Positions 47,001-57,954 of a stretch of DNA of 64,000 nt are shown here, in pieces (within the stretch, counting starts at the first letter, position 1; every line of letters begins with the position of its first letter). The DNA comes from Gossypium raimondii (Eukaryota > Streptophyta > Magnoliopsida > Malvales > Malvaceae). The stretch is from NCBI RefSeq assembly GCF_025698545.1, contig NC_068572.1, positions 496,001-560,000 of the forward strand, read 5' to 3'. Made by a program: the position numbers and the translations under genes. The notes beneath the pieces are model-generated. The model did not search any database. It was not told the origin of the DNA and worked only from the letters and a program-made list of their open reading frames with translations.

Positions 47001-48630
47001 CATGATCCAAATGCAGGAACTGCTGGTATATGGAGAATAGCAGCCATTAATGAGGCAGGTGGATGGAAAGATAGAACCACCGTGGAGGACATGGACCTTG
47101 CCGTCCGAGCTAGTCTTAGGGGATGGAAATTTCTTTACCTTGGTGACCTTCAGGTATCTGATTGTTTCGATTCTTCATTTTACTACAAGCATTCATATCT
47201 AACATGTATATACATGTAGGTAATTTTGTTCATTTGGACCCGAATCATAAAGTCTAAATCAACTCGAAACTCAAATTTAATTTAACCTGATTTAATATTG
47301 ACACAAACTCAAAACGATCTGAATCCAAACTGACTAAACTTTATGCTTAATATCTCATGTCCGAAATAATCCAAACTTAAAATCCAAATTACATTTTATC
47401 TTATTAGGTAAAAAGTGAACTTCCAAGTACTTTCAAGGCCTTTCGTTTCCAGCAACATAGATGGTCATGTGGCCCTGCAAATTTGTTCAGAAAAATGGTG
47501 GGGGAGATCATCACAAACAAGGTAAAAAAACAAAGACATTGCTGTAAATTTTTATCTTATAAACTAAATTAATTGATTTTTTAACTTTTTACCTTGTTGC
47601 AGAAAGTGAGATTCTGGAAGAAAGTATACGTAATTTACAGCTTCTTCTTCGTCAGAAAAATCATTGCTCACATGGTCACTTTCTTTTTTTACTGTGTGGT
47701 CCTCCCTTTAACCATTCTAGTCCCTGAGGTTAAAGTTCCTATATGGGGTTCGGTTTATATCCCTTCCATCATCACCATCTTAAATTCCGTAGGCACTCCT
47801 AGGTACAGTGAAATACGATCCGAGATATGATGCTTCAAGAACTCTCTAGAAAAATATATTTAATGTTTTGTATGTGTTGGGGTATTTTGTAGGTCCATTC
47901 ACCTATTGTTTTATTGGATTCTTTTCGAGAACGTGATGTCGTTGCATCGGACAAAAGCGACACTCATCGGTCTCTTCGAGACCGGCCGAGCCAACGAGTG
48001 GGTCGTCACCGAGAAGCTTGGAGATGTAGCGAAGAAAGTCGCTGAAGCTAATAAAAACAAGACCAATAGCAAAGCGGTAAAGAGATATAGATCAAAATTT
48101 ATGGATAGGTAAGACTCATTTAAGTACACTTGAATCCACGTCTTTATATAATATTTATAATCAACGAATCATTATAAAGAATTTATATTTGATACAAAGA
48201 CAATCAGGGGCAAAGTCGGGTGTAGATTCCTCAGCCCCCTTAGTTAAATGAAATAATTCTCCTTTTAGTCTCACTTTATGAACATAGTCTGTCATATGTA
48301 TTTTATGCTAACAGTTTTTAACAATAAAAATAGATTAATAAAAGGGTTAATAATACTTTTACCCTCATAAATTCCCATGATTCTATATATGTTAAATTAT
48401 GATTTTAGTCCCTTACTATACTCAAATTTTAAAAAATTGAACTAATTGCTTGTTTTTTCTTGTTCTATGAAAACAGATTAAACACATTGGAGTTAGGATT
48501 TTCAGCATTCCTTTTCCTATGCGGGTGCTTTGATTTTATGTACGGGAAGAACAATTACTTCATATACCTTTGGCTACAAACCATTACCTTCTTCATTACA
48601 GGCATTGGCTATGTCGGCACCATCATTTGA
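44066..48630 (+). CDS. Glucomannan 4-beta-mannosyltransferase, cellulose-synthase-like A (CSLA2/CSLA9-like), 9 coding exons
   Basis: Exons: 44066-44395, 44485-44583, 44996-45248, 46517-46627, 47017-47153, 47408-47521, 47603-47802, 47893-48108, 48477-48630. The frame is open for 537 codons, the usual CSLA length (about 530). The product uses GDP-mannose (and GDP-glucose) to build the (gluco)mannan backbone in the Golgi. GT2 signatures are present: DDSTD (135-139), DAD (195-197), VEDMD (287-291) and QQHRW (325-329). An N-terminal membrane segment (about 43-72) and several C-terminal ones (from about residue 358 on) place the catalytic loop on one side of the membrane. The ATG is the first in the leader. 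Intron 1 is 89 bp with a GT tract near its 3' end. Introns 2 and 4 contain inverted-repeat insertions. The exact CSLA number is not decidable here. Confidence 0.96.
44601..44953. mobile_element. Palindromic MITE-like repeat filling CSLA intron 2
   Basis: The left part (CTTTTCTTAATGGTCAAATT, GCTCAAATCCCTATACTATC) is the imperfect inverse of the right part (TAATATAAGGACTAAAATGA, CAATTTAACCTTAAAAG). It accounts for nearly the whole 412-bp intron. No open frame or splice signal conflict is seen. Confidence 0.6.
45300..46510. other. Large CSLA intron 3 with dispersed-repeat wording
   Basis: This 1268-bp intron has AT-rich repeat-like segments (for example AAACTTGTGTCATTTTACCC and AAATTGTGTCGGTGGAGTTA near 45510 and 45705) and no exon-like frame. 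No regulatory RNA is recognised. Confidence 0.4.
46640..46985. repeat. Imperfect inverted repeat in CSLA intron 4
   Basis: GACAGAGTGAAAACGCC and TTGTAAGTGCTTGAAGAAGC on the left are mirrored by CTCTCACTCTGTTGAATTTG and CTTCAAGAACCCTCAAGCAC on the right. It occupies most of the 389-bp intron and is GC-richer than the other introns. It is probably a transposon-derived hairpin. No target duplication was found. Confidence 0.5.
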
Positions 48631-49070
48631 TCATTTTGTCAGTTTGTTTTTCTGTTGTTTTTTTATTCTAAATTTTCTCGCCTGCCAAACAAGCAAAATA
48701 TAGGTCCATTTTCAATAGAGTACTGTACAGAGGACAAAGCTTTAGCCATCTTTCTTTGTTAATGGAGAGTTTCTTTGTTATGACAGATTTAAGGACAATG
48801 AGATGCAAAAATGAAGCTTTTTTGGTGAATAGTTTGCTGTTTTTGTTTCTTTTAATTAATTAAGTTTAATTAATGGAGCTAAAATTTCCCATTTTATCGA
48901 GTTGCTATCACCCTTAATAGTAATCAATTCAATTATAAAATTATAAAAATACTCCTTTTAAATTATGTATCAAAGAAGACCGTTTCTATACCATAAGGTG
49001 ATTGAAAAAAAGTGTAATTACTATGGTAGCAATTACAACCTCTTGTAATTAGAAGAAATTCTAATAGTTA
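48631..49070 (+). other. CSLA 3' UTR and spacer
   Basis: The stretch after the stop to about 48840 is T-rich and free of repeats, as expected of a 3' UTR. No strong polyadenylation hexamer stands out. No second gene follows. Confidence 0.35.
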
Positions 49071-49485
49071 AATTTTGCTATTAGTCCTTGCACTTTATGA
49101 AAATTGTGGGTTTAGTCCATGTAATTCAATCAGTTTTAGTTCTTATATTTTTCAAATTGGTCAATTTTAGTCTCTGTACTTTTTGAATTTTGAAATTTTA
49201 GTTCTAACTCAAACAGGCGGACAATAGCAATTAAATTCGTTTGGTTAAATTCAATTATTAATCATGTGTTATACTTACAATTGTAGAGTATATATTCTAT
49301 AATTGGATCATTCTAAGTCCCTATTTTTTTCAATTTTTAAAATTTCAATCTAGACACAAATGATAGTCAAACATATGATAATATGTTTGCCCTATCAGAT
49401 TTTGGAAATATCAGAGCTTAATGAATTTAACAATTGTTGTTTGGCGAGGACTGAAATTTTAAAATTTAAAAATTCTAATTCCATT
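49070..49485. mobile_element. Palindromic MITE ("CTCTACTTTT" family), diverged copy
   Basis: The left arm has TTAGTCCTTGCACTTTATGA and TTTTAGTCTCTGTACTTTTTG. The right arm has GAGGACTGAAATTTTAAAAT. The arrangement follows the copies at 18487-18670 and 58527-58898 but is more diverged, and its ends are uncertain. Confidence 0.45.
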
Positions 49486-49489
49486 GACG

Positions 49490-50690
49490 TGTTTGATTGG
49501 GAAAGTGTAATTACATCGTAATCGTCCATATCATGTTTGATTATACAAGTTGTGATTACATAACTATATTAAATAAATATTTCTTATTATCACATGTTAG
49601 TCCAACAACATATGCTCTCTCAAGCACGTTTTAAAGCTTCGAATGCCTTAAATTAAAGAGTTCATAGGCTATCTCTAGTGTTTTGGCTCTATTATATCAA
49701 ATGCTATCATACCCCCACAAAATTGTATAAAAAATTTTGTATTTGCATAACGAACAACACCACATAATATCAATCGGGTTATAAAAACCGTTAATTTAAC
49801 AGTTAAATTAATTATTTTAATGATGAAAGGACCTAATTGATATAATTTAAAGACTTAATCAAAATAATTTAAAATAATACTCATAATATTTTATAGAGGG
49901 AATCCCTAGGTAGTCCCTAAATTATTTGTGGTCTCTTTTATGTAAAAATTTTTACTGTGATTCCTTTCCAAGACATTAACTGTGGGCAATAATTGCTGCA
50001 TTATAAAGAGATTAAAAATTGCCATTGTCAGGATTGTGAACTTTCTCGACCCTGCCTTGATTTCACTCATCAACCTTTTTACCTCTGACATTTCATTTTA
50101 AACTAATTACAATTACACCTATTTTTATATTTACATCGGCTTTGTTATTTTCTTGTGTTAAGATTTTAATGTCACATTATAATGTTTGATATATATGAGA
50201 AAGTATTGATTAAAATTTTGAAGAAATTACATTGATACGGTTGGTTTATCGAGTACCTTATTAAGAATGTGATAGTAAATTTCAAAATTATTCTTTGAAA
50301 TTCTGTTAAAAGTATTTGAACATAAATAATTATATATAAAAATAGAAAAAGTTTTACCCTTCGTTTAAAAATTTGAGAATAAAAAATTGATAATAAAGTC
50401 AAATATTATATTATATACAGAGAAAAGAAATTGTATGAAACTATAATTCTAAATCATTCTTATTATTTTCTAATAGAAGAATTACAACTAAATTTCTGTA
50501 TACTCCTAAAACACATGCAAGCATTTTAATTTTGTGAGAGAATGTACCTATCTATCACATTACATGGATGTGGAGTTGTGGGGTGGACTATTGGGAATGA
50601 GTCATTTCTTTTTAAAGAAAGGGATAGGCAGAATGGTAAGTTTTGGTTTTGAGAATTTTGAGATTTCGGGTTTGAATGTGTGTTTCTTTT
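49490..50690. other. AT-rich intergenic DNA, no gene seen
   Basis: Short frames only on both strands. No RNA gene, microsatellite of note or clean inverted repeat was recognised here. Confidence 0.45.
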
Positions 50691-50694
50691 TAGA

Positions 50695-51165
50695 TCTGTT
50701 TAAGGGTTAAGATATTCGCTCAAAATTTGGGATGATTTGTGCAAAAATGTTAGGTCCAAAAAACGGGTTTAGACAAAAAAAATTAGACCTATTCAAAATA
50801 TGAGTTGAGCTTAGACTAAAACATTCAAAGCCTGAATCCAGTTTCGATTGTCTCATTTTCTAAACTGATAATATATTATATGATGTAATTTACAATACAT
50901 CTATAGTAATATATAATACTCTAATGTAAACGTTAAAAATTTATCAAGTTGTCATTATATAAAATTTTAATAAATGAAAAAAGTATATCAAATTAAAAAT
51001 AATATAAATATGTATATTTTTAAAAAGATAGAAGTTAACCGTTTACAAATACGAGGAGCTTGAGTAAAATTTTAGGCTCATATTTTGAGACTGATCAGGT
51101 TTAAATAAATATAAAATGCGTTAATATGATTTCAAGTCGGATCGAACTCATGAAGGTCTCTAATT
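50695..51165. mobile_element. Dispersed repeat family C ("GGGCT...GAACTCATGAA"), copy 1
   Basis: Shares, in order, GGTTTAGACAAAAAAAATTA, TATTCAAAATATGAGTTGAG, ATTCAAAGCCTGAATCC, an AT-rich middle, GCTTGAGTAAAATTTTAGGC and GATCGAACTCATGAAGGTCT with the copies at 51560-52435 and 57955-58475. About 470 bp, non-coding. Confidence 0.6.
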
Positions 51166-51434
51166 CTTTTCCAGTTTTATTTTAATTTAATTAATTATTC
51201 TGGAAATTTTGAATGCAAAAATGATGCATTTTCCTTGCACAGACCATAAGCCCCATTTTGTGAAACATAGCACATGGGTTTGGCATTTATGGTTTACTAC
51301 AATTGTCCTCAGTTTAATTAAAATATTTAATAGTTTTGAGATTATTTGATAAAGCTTCAGCTATAATTTGACAAGATATCGGAACCTTGATTACAAATAA
51401 CTCAACGTTGTTTGAGGGGAATAAATTAAAAAAC

Positions 51435-51517
51435 TGCTGGCTGTGAGGTTCGAACTCACGCGCACTTCAGTGCAGCAGATCTTAAGTCTGCCCCCTTAAC
51501 CACTCGGGCAAACCAGC
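51435..51517 (-). tRNA. tRNA-Leu (anticodon UAA)
   Basis: On the - strand this 83-nt sequence folds as a class II tRNA. The acceptor stem is GCTGGTT/AGCCAGC with discriminator A and one G-U pair. The D-arm region is GCCCGAGTGGTTAAGG (A box). The anticodon stem GCAGA/TCTGC holds loop CTTAAGA with anticodon TAA. A long variable arm (GCACTGAAGTGC) follows, then the T arm GTGAG-TTCGAAC-CTCAC (B box). No intron is present. The long variable arm and anticodon make it leucine. The sequence is of nuclear rather than plastid type, because the plastid UAA gene has an intron. A T-run for termination is not obvious downstream. Confidence 0.95.
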
Positions 51518-51559
51518 TAATTCGATAGCCTAACCTTAAATTAGTTTTAAGTATAAAAC

Positions 51560-52435
51560 AAAATAATGGGCCTACCCAAAATTTAAAAGGTTTTTGGCTC
51601 AAAATATGAGGTAAGGCAAAAAGTTAGGTCTATTTAAAATGTAGGTAGAGTTTGAACATTCAAAGATTAAGGCTAATTTGTTTTTAGGTTAGTAATATTT
51701 TATGTTAAGATAAAGTACACGGAAGGTCCCTGTATTCTAAATCAAATTAGTCCCTCTATTATTAAATTGATCAATTTATTCCCTATACTATTGGAAAGAA
51801 ATAAATAAATTTAATTTGTAATAAAGTTAACATTTACGGTATAAAATCTCTTGAAATTGATTTATTTTTTCAATTACAGTTCAATAATCAATTTTTCAAT
51901 TACAGTTCAATTCCAAACAAATATTTCATCTACAAAACCATAAGAACTTTGAAAATATTATGTTTGTTAAACAGTAAATGTTAACCCTATTCTAATTTGA
52001 CTTTATTTGCTTATTTTTAATAGTACAAGGACTGGATTGATTCATTTAATAGGAGAGGGACTAATTTGATCCATCCTATAATACAAGGACCTCTCAAGTA
52101 CATTCCCTTTTATATTATGCTATTTTTATATATTATGTAGTTTATAACACATAAATATACAATACTATTATAATGTAAATTTAAAAAATATGTTAAGATG
52201 ACTATATAAAATTTCAATAAATAAAAATATATCAAATTAAAAGTAATATAAATATATGTTTTTAAAATAATATGGACGAACCTAAAATAGGTTTGGATTA
52301 ACCATTTACATTTATGGACGGATTTGAGCAAAATTTTAAGCCCATATTTCAAATCAAGCTAGGTTTGGACAAATATAGAATTTATTAATATCATACTTAA
52401 ACCCAACTTAACCCGACCCATGAACACCTCTATAT
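51560..52435. mobile_element. Dispersed repeat family C, copy 2, split by a nested MITE
   Basis: The left part runs to about 51707 and the right part resumes at about 52108. It follows the family order (GGTCTATTTAAAATGTAGGT; TAGTTTATAACACATAAATA; GGATTTGAGCAAAATTTTAA; CCCGACCCATGAACACCTCT). The 400-bp family 2 MITE sits in the middle. Confidence 0.65.
51708..52107. mobile_element. Long-TIR MITE family 2, copy 2, nested in repeat family C
   Basis: Flanked by TTTTATGTTA (51698-51707) and TTTTATATTA (52108-52117), a 10-bp direct repeat with one mismatch, read as a target-site duplication. The left arm (GGAAGGTCCCTGTATTCTAA, AAATTAGTCCCTCTATTATT) is mirrored by the right arm (TAGGAGAGGGACTAATTTGA, CCTATAATACAAGGACCTCT). 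The 9-10 bp duplication and long arms suit a MULE-derived MITE. A short local duplication of TTTTTCAATTACAGTTCAAT lies near 51875-51915. Confidence 0.78.
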
Positions 52436-52439
52436 TAGC

Positions 52440-53485
52440 CTAATACAACATAAACACCAATGTTTGTTAACATCAAAATTCTATAACTCAAATCCTTTGA
52501 CAAAGGGATTTCATTTGTGGGCCTAAGAAACTTTTTAGCTTCATTTGAGCTTAAGAAGTTAACATATTGGACTCAAATCTCATTTTATTTGGTTTTCATA
52601 TAAATTTTATAAGGTTTAATATATTATTTAGTGACATTTTTTTTATAATGTAGTATATGTATTATTTTTGGTCCAATGTGGTACCGATATTTGAGAAAAA
52701 TTAAACAATGTTAACTTTATAATGTTTAATTCAAGATTTAGGGTTGATTTTATAAAAGTTAACTGCTAATATTATTTAACTTGAATTTTTCATGATTTTG
52801 TTAATAGAATAAATTTAGTTTTAATTATGGATTTATTTAATTTTTTAATTTGACAAATACGGGCTAATTGATGAAAATTTGATGAAATTTAATTGTTAAT
52901 ATTATTAGTTGATTACGATTTTTATCAAATCAAATCTAACACCGAATTAAATACTAAAAGTTACCATTGTTACCTTCAAATAGTAAAATGTATAATTTTA
53001 TCAAATATAGGTACCACATTAGAAAAAAACTATAAGTACCACATTAGAAAAAGTGTCAACCCCATATATCAAATTATATATATTAAACTATTTTATAATT
53101 ATATTTTAATCTACCATGTATTTTTGCTTCTCTCGAACCTTTTGATTGCATCATTCATGATAGAGTAATTATGTCAATAAAAATATGTTAAAATTTTAAC
53201 GTTTTAGTCAGTAATTAGACTCTTTTAAAATATCTAAAGCTAAATTTAGCTCAAACTCAATAAAATCAATTTAACAAAAATGTAAACGTTAACGATAAAT
53301 TTAACATTATGCCAAATTGTTTCAATATCTAATTTTCAATTAACATTTAGTTGACTAATTAGCAAAGTGTTGAAAAAAAATCTTTGAAGTTTGGTAGAGT
53401 CTCCCAACAACTAATTTTGGTTAAAACCCCTAATTGTTTCACAATCAAGTTTAGGTTAGGCATTATTTCTTTAGCTTCAATGCTG
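52440..53485. other. AT-rich intergenic DNA, no gene seen
   Basis: Contains repeat-like wording shared with 34950-36240 (TAATTGTTAATATTATTAG, GAATAAATTTAGTTTTAATT). No protein frame is convincing. Confidence 0.4.
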
Positions 53486-53490
53486 AATGT

Positions 53491-53554
53491 GAAAGCCTTT
53501 AGGAGATGAAGTGGGAACACAAGAAAGCCTTTAGGAGATGAAGTGGGAACACAA
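53491..53554. repeat. Perfect tandem duplication, 32-bp unit
   Basis: Two identical adjacent copies of a 32-bp unit starting GAAAGCCTTTAGGAGATGAA. The lack of any mismatch suggests a recent duplication. Confidence 0.95.
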
Positions 53555-53639
53555 TTAAGGTAGTTCCTCAAGCAAATATCCTTTTAAACAAGAATGCTGA
53601 GTTTAAGGTTTAGTTCGGTTTATTCATATAATCACTTTT

Positions 53640-53812
53640 TTTTAAATAATCTTATTATATGTTTTGATCATATTTATTTTTATTTTTTTTCACAAAATGC
53701 CTAGAACTACCTATAGCCCCTCCTCAACCCATAATGCGCTTCAGCGCACTCGAACTCAATCTTCCTGTATTGGCAACAATGCCCCATGTCAATCAAGCTA
53801 ACACTCAATCGG
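53640..53812 (-). mobile_element. SINE family A, full copy with 20-bp target-site duplication
   Basis: On the - strand it starts CCGATTGAGTGTTAGCTTGA. It has a tRNA-like A-box region (TTAGCTTGATTGACATGGGG) and a B-box-like GAGTTCGAGTGC, then GCGCATTATGGGTTGAGGAG and GTAGTTCTAGGC, ending in an A/T-rich tail toward 53640. Identical 20-bp repeats TTATTCATATAATCACTTTT flank it at 53620-53639 and 53813-53832. It is non-coding and would depend on a LINE for mobility. Confidence 0.85.
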
Positions 53813-54845
53813 TTATTCATATAATCACTTTTAAAAGTAGGGGAAAGCTAGAAATTTTTTTAGGTCAAAATATAGTTTTGTCGTTATATTAATTTATAAT
53901 TTTACTATTTTTAGAGGGACCATACAATAATTTTATCATTTTTAAAAAGCCAATTGTTGGGTTAAAAAGATAGTATTTACTATTTACTATTTCGTAAGTT
54001 TGAAAATAGAATTGTTGCTAATGTTTCTCAATTTGTTTTTTCATTTAAATGGAAAATTGTGCATTATTTAGACATCTTGCCAATTTGTTTGGAAAAAGGT
54101 TAACATGACATTTAATCCCTAAACTTAGTAATTAGGTCTATTTTGGTATTTGAACTTGGTAAGTGAGTTCATTTCGGTCCGGAATGATGTGACACTCTAA
54201 AATTATGCATTGTCATTAAATCCCTTATAAAGTCCAATTTCAAGGACAAAATTTGGACCTAATTGCTAAGTTCAAGTACTAAACTGATCCAAAAATAAAT
54301 ATATCAAAGTTAACTTAATTATTAAGGTCAGGGATTAAAAGGTTATATTAACCCTTTACCATGTTACGTGTGTAGGTCTAAAACGTTGGTTTAAAGACTT
54401 TTTTTTTTTTAATATGAAAATGTATAACATTATATTAATTTTGGGTGTTTAGAAAATAAATAAAAAGAAAAAGGCACCCTTGATTGATTAGATTGACCCA
54501 TTTTTAAATATTTCTAAAAAATTGGAAATTATGAAGGACCTTGGAAACTTTACTAGAATTTTCTTCTGCAAACATGATTCATGAAATTTATTAATTGCAA
54601 TTTGACATGACACAATGATTGTTGGATATTAAATTGTTGATGTTATTTCATGGAAAAGGAGACTCAACTCAAGTGCTAGGCAAAGAGGGGTCCAAAACTA
54701 AATTGACCAATTAAAAAAAAAAAGTGGGTCTATAATTAATTACTTGACTAAAATTAAATATTTAGAGACCTTAGTTTCTAAAAGGAAAAATATATATATA
54801 TCCATAGTTTTGAGGTCAAGAGCCAATGGAGACAATTTTTTCCTC

Positions 54846-55170
54846 CAAAAGTATGATGGAGATTATTGTATTATGAGTTAAATTGTATTTTATTTTCTCT
54901 ATTAAAAAATAAGAAAATTAGTTCATGTACATTAAATTAAAGAGTAAATTGATCATTTCTATTAATAATTTCATCTTTTTGTATTGTTAAAAATTGGCTT
55001 GACTAACGAAATAATCGAACAACACGTCACGTGTATAAGGATTAGTTTTCAATAGAAGGACCAGTTTGCTCTTTGATCTAACGTGCAGAGACTAATTTAT
55101 CCATTTTTTTTATTAGATAAAACAAAATGTAATATGACTCTTAATGCAATGACCTCCATGATACTTTTAA
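54846..55170. mobile_element. Long-TIR MITE family 1, copy 4
   Basis: The left end CAAAAGTATGATGGAGATTA is mirrored by the right end GACCTCCATGATACTTTTAA. Inside are TACATTAAATTAAAGAGTAA and TTTGCTCTTTGATCTAACGT. The arms run about 100 bp. The preceding 53835-54845 region shows only dispersed-repeat wording (for example GGTCTATTTTGGTATTTGAA near 54140) and no gene. Confidence 0.7.
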
Positions 55171-55524
55171 ATGAAAAATTATCGAATTTTATTTTTGTAC
55201 GCAAGGGTCTTGGACTTCTAAAAATAGTAATATTATGATTCAATTTTGACTCTTAAATTTCTATATATAATCGGAATTGATATCATGAATTAACCGACTA
55301 TCAAATTAAATATAATTTTTTAAAAAGAAACTATAATTTATTTCTAGAAATCTACCACCTTTATATATATTTATTTTACAATATAATATTTCATAATTTT
55401 TACATAATCTAATTATTAATTAATCTCTTGAAATGTTAAATGATATTAACCATGTAATAAATAACTGGTTTTTAATAATATATTTACGTTAAATAATTTG
55501 AATAAAAATAAATATATAAGTAAG

Positions 55525-55790
55525 CGATAGCGGAGTTAGAAAATTTTTGGGTAGAATTAAATTGTATATTTTACTATCGTAAAAATATAATTTCACCATT
55601 TTAATAGACTAGATCTTTATAATTTTTAAAAGATTGGATCAAATTTTTATTATTTTGGGGGGGCCAAAGTGTAATTTTACCATTACTAATTTAAAATTTT
55701 ATAAATTATAAAGGATCTAAATGAAAAATTTTCCATTTTAGGGGGGCCAGGGCCCCTACTTGCCCCCCTTGGCTCCACCACTGTACGTAA
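55525..55790. repeat. Dispersed repeat ("GTAAAATTACACTTTGACCCC" family), best-ended copy
   Basis: Runs from about GCGATAGCGGAGTTAGAAAA to CCCCCCTTGGCTCCACCACT. Both ends carry the inverted GGAGTTAG.../...GGCTCCACC type motif. The body has AAGTGTAATTTTACCATTAC. Non-coding. Confidence 0.6.
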
Positions 55791-55799
55791 GTGAGTGGG

Positions 55800-56860
55800 T
55801 TATAGTATAAGTATCTTTTCATACAAAATTCTATGATATATTTAACTCTATTCTTAAATAGTATATATGTTGAGTATTTGTTTGTCTTCCTCTCTCTTGA
55901 GGGCCTATTTTCGTATTTATAAAGTACGATATTTTGATGTGACGTACTAGTATCAAATATGCTTCATGCATGTTAACACGTACCTTCTCCTAAGATTAAC
56001 ATGTGTCCCCCAAGTATGAGTTCCAGTAGCAGAGTTAGAATGTTAATCTTGGAGGGCCAAACTAACAGTCGGTTCAAAAGAAGTAATATTCCAACATAAC
56101 GGTCGATTTAAACATATAAACAATCGATTTTTGGGAGGGCTATAGTATATATACAAAGAGGGGAATTGCAAAAATCTTAAACCTTGAGGGGCCTACTTAT
56201 ATTTTTGGGAGGACCTTAGTATATCTACAAAGAGCTAAATTGCAAAAGTTTTAAACTTTGGGGTGTCATGGCCCCTTGGGCCTCTACTAGGCTCGCCATT
56301 GATGAGTTTACCTGCATGGTGGCGAAGTGTATAGAAAATGGTACGTATTAACATGTATGGAGCTTGTTTAACCCTAATACTTCACATCAAAAGATTGTAC
56401 ATTATAAATACGAAAATAGACCAGTAAGAGAAAGGAGAACAAAATGTAAACATCAATTAACCTAACTTTTTTTTTAATATTAAAAAATGTCAACACTTAA
56501 AAAAATAAATATTGCACATGACATGTCAGTTTTGATTAGGGAGAAATAATATAAAATTAATTTCATGTGATGTTTTTAATAATTTTCGAGGCTTAGAAAA
56601 TATGTACGTTTATTTATTTGAATAAAACACGTGCATGTTTTATTCTTATTCAATAATATTTGTTGAAATTTTCAAGAAAATGACCTTATTTTATTTTATA
56701 AATTTATATTTTATTTGAGTTTTAAATTTATATTTTATTTTATAAGTTGTTGTTGTAAAAATTATAAATATTTAAATCATATTATTTTAAAATTTTAAAA
56801 GTTTTGTTTATATCTATAAAATAAATTTAAAAAAGGGTAAACTATCAAAATAGTCACTTT
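55800..56860. other. AT-rich intergenic DNA with repeat fragments
   Basis: Two related segments, 56040-56180 and 56190-56300 (GGGAGGGCTATAGTATATAT and GGGAGGACCTTAGTATATCT, each followed by AAAGAG and AATTGCAAAA), suggest a short tandem or repeated unit. No gene is seen. Confidence 0.45.
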
Positions 56861-56861
56861 T

Positions 56862-57030
56862 GTTTCCCTCAGGTTACATTTTAGTCACTTACGTTAATGT
56901 GTTGTAACATTCTAGTCACTGAGCCGTTAATTGCCGTTAACGATGTAACGGTAAGCTGACGTGGCACGTTAAATCGTCATTTCAAAGAAAAATTTTAGGT
57001 TAAATTATGCAATTGGCCCCCCTAGGGTTT
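56862..57030. repeat. Dispersed repeat ("AGTCACTTTTGTTTCCCTCAGG" family)
   Basis: Contains TAGTCACTTTTGTTTCCCTC, ACATTTTAGTCACTTACGTT, CCGTTAATTGCCGTTAACG and GCTGACGTGGCACGTTAAAT. This is a common type of non-coding eudicot repeat. Its right edge meets the LTR-like unit that follows. Confidence 0.5.
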
Positions 57031-57866
57031 TAGGGGAACATGATCGTGTGAGGAGTCGTGTGGTTCACAAGGGTGGTCTATACGCCCATATGGTTGGTCG
57101 TCCGGCCCTAATTCTAGGCACTATTTGTCTCGATTTACTTGTAAAAGAACACACACCTGTCATCGAGGTCTCGAGCGACGTTCCTCATGTTCGAATCTGG
57201 TCTAGGGTACCTAAATCGAGTCCTTCAAACGATATTTATGCTAGAATTAATAACGGTTTTCAAGATCACTAGGAATTTCAGCAAGATTCGTAAAAGATCC
57301 ATTTATTTGGAATTGGTTACCGGAATTTGATTTGAACTTACCGACTCTTGGCCAAAATTAGGGATGAAATTGACAACGATTCGCTAAACCGATAAAAACA
57401 CAACGGAATGAAGGGTGATTTGATTCGGGAAACGAAATAATTATCAGTAATGGAGAAAATTATTATGGAAAATAAAGGAAAGAAAAGAAAATAGGAGGAA
57501 ATATAAAGATTAGGGGGATACAATTCTCTTTAGGTTGGAAAGGGAAACAAAATTCTACTATGACTAGTAAAATGGATTAAATAGCTAGGCTTAACAAAAT
57601 TTGGAGGGGCTGCATTGTAAATTATCCATACTGCCGAAATTAAATGGCAAAAAAGAGGAGAGTGACATAAGTTGAAATTGGGAAAGCGAAAAGGCTTAAC
57701 CATTTGGGCACTCTTAATTATTTTTTACTCTAATTTAATATATGTTCAAGTATGGTTTTAATCATAGGTTGCTAAACAATAAAGAAAAGAATTGGGAAAA
57801 GTGTAGCTAAACTACAGATTTTTAGTGAGTTTCAATTAACCCCCTATATGTTGGGGTGTTACATTT
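57030..57866 (-). mobile_element. Possible solo LTR or LTR fragment, - strand
   Basis: On the - strand it begins TGTAACACCCCAACATATAG (57866 downward), the style of a plant LTR 5' end. The body has higher GC content at 57030-57300 than the flanks, and a 74-codon + frame at 57048-57272 with no recognisable domain, which I take as chance. The far end and a target-site duplication are not defined. Confidence 0.4.
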
Positions 57867-57954
57867 TAGATTTAAGATATATTTTATATTGTATTTATAT
57901 TTCATCCAAAATTAATGAATCTAGTTATGGCTTCCATATTTCAACATATATTTG

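Noticed and set aside
53359..53571. 70-codon - frame spanning the 32-bp duplication
   Set aside because: No family resemblance, and its length depends on the duplication itself.
57048..57272. 74-codon + frame as a small gene
   Set aside because: No recognisable domain, no supporting start context, and it lies within an LTR-like repeat.
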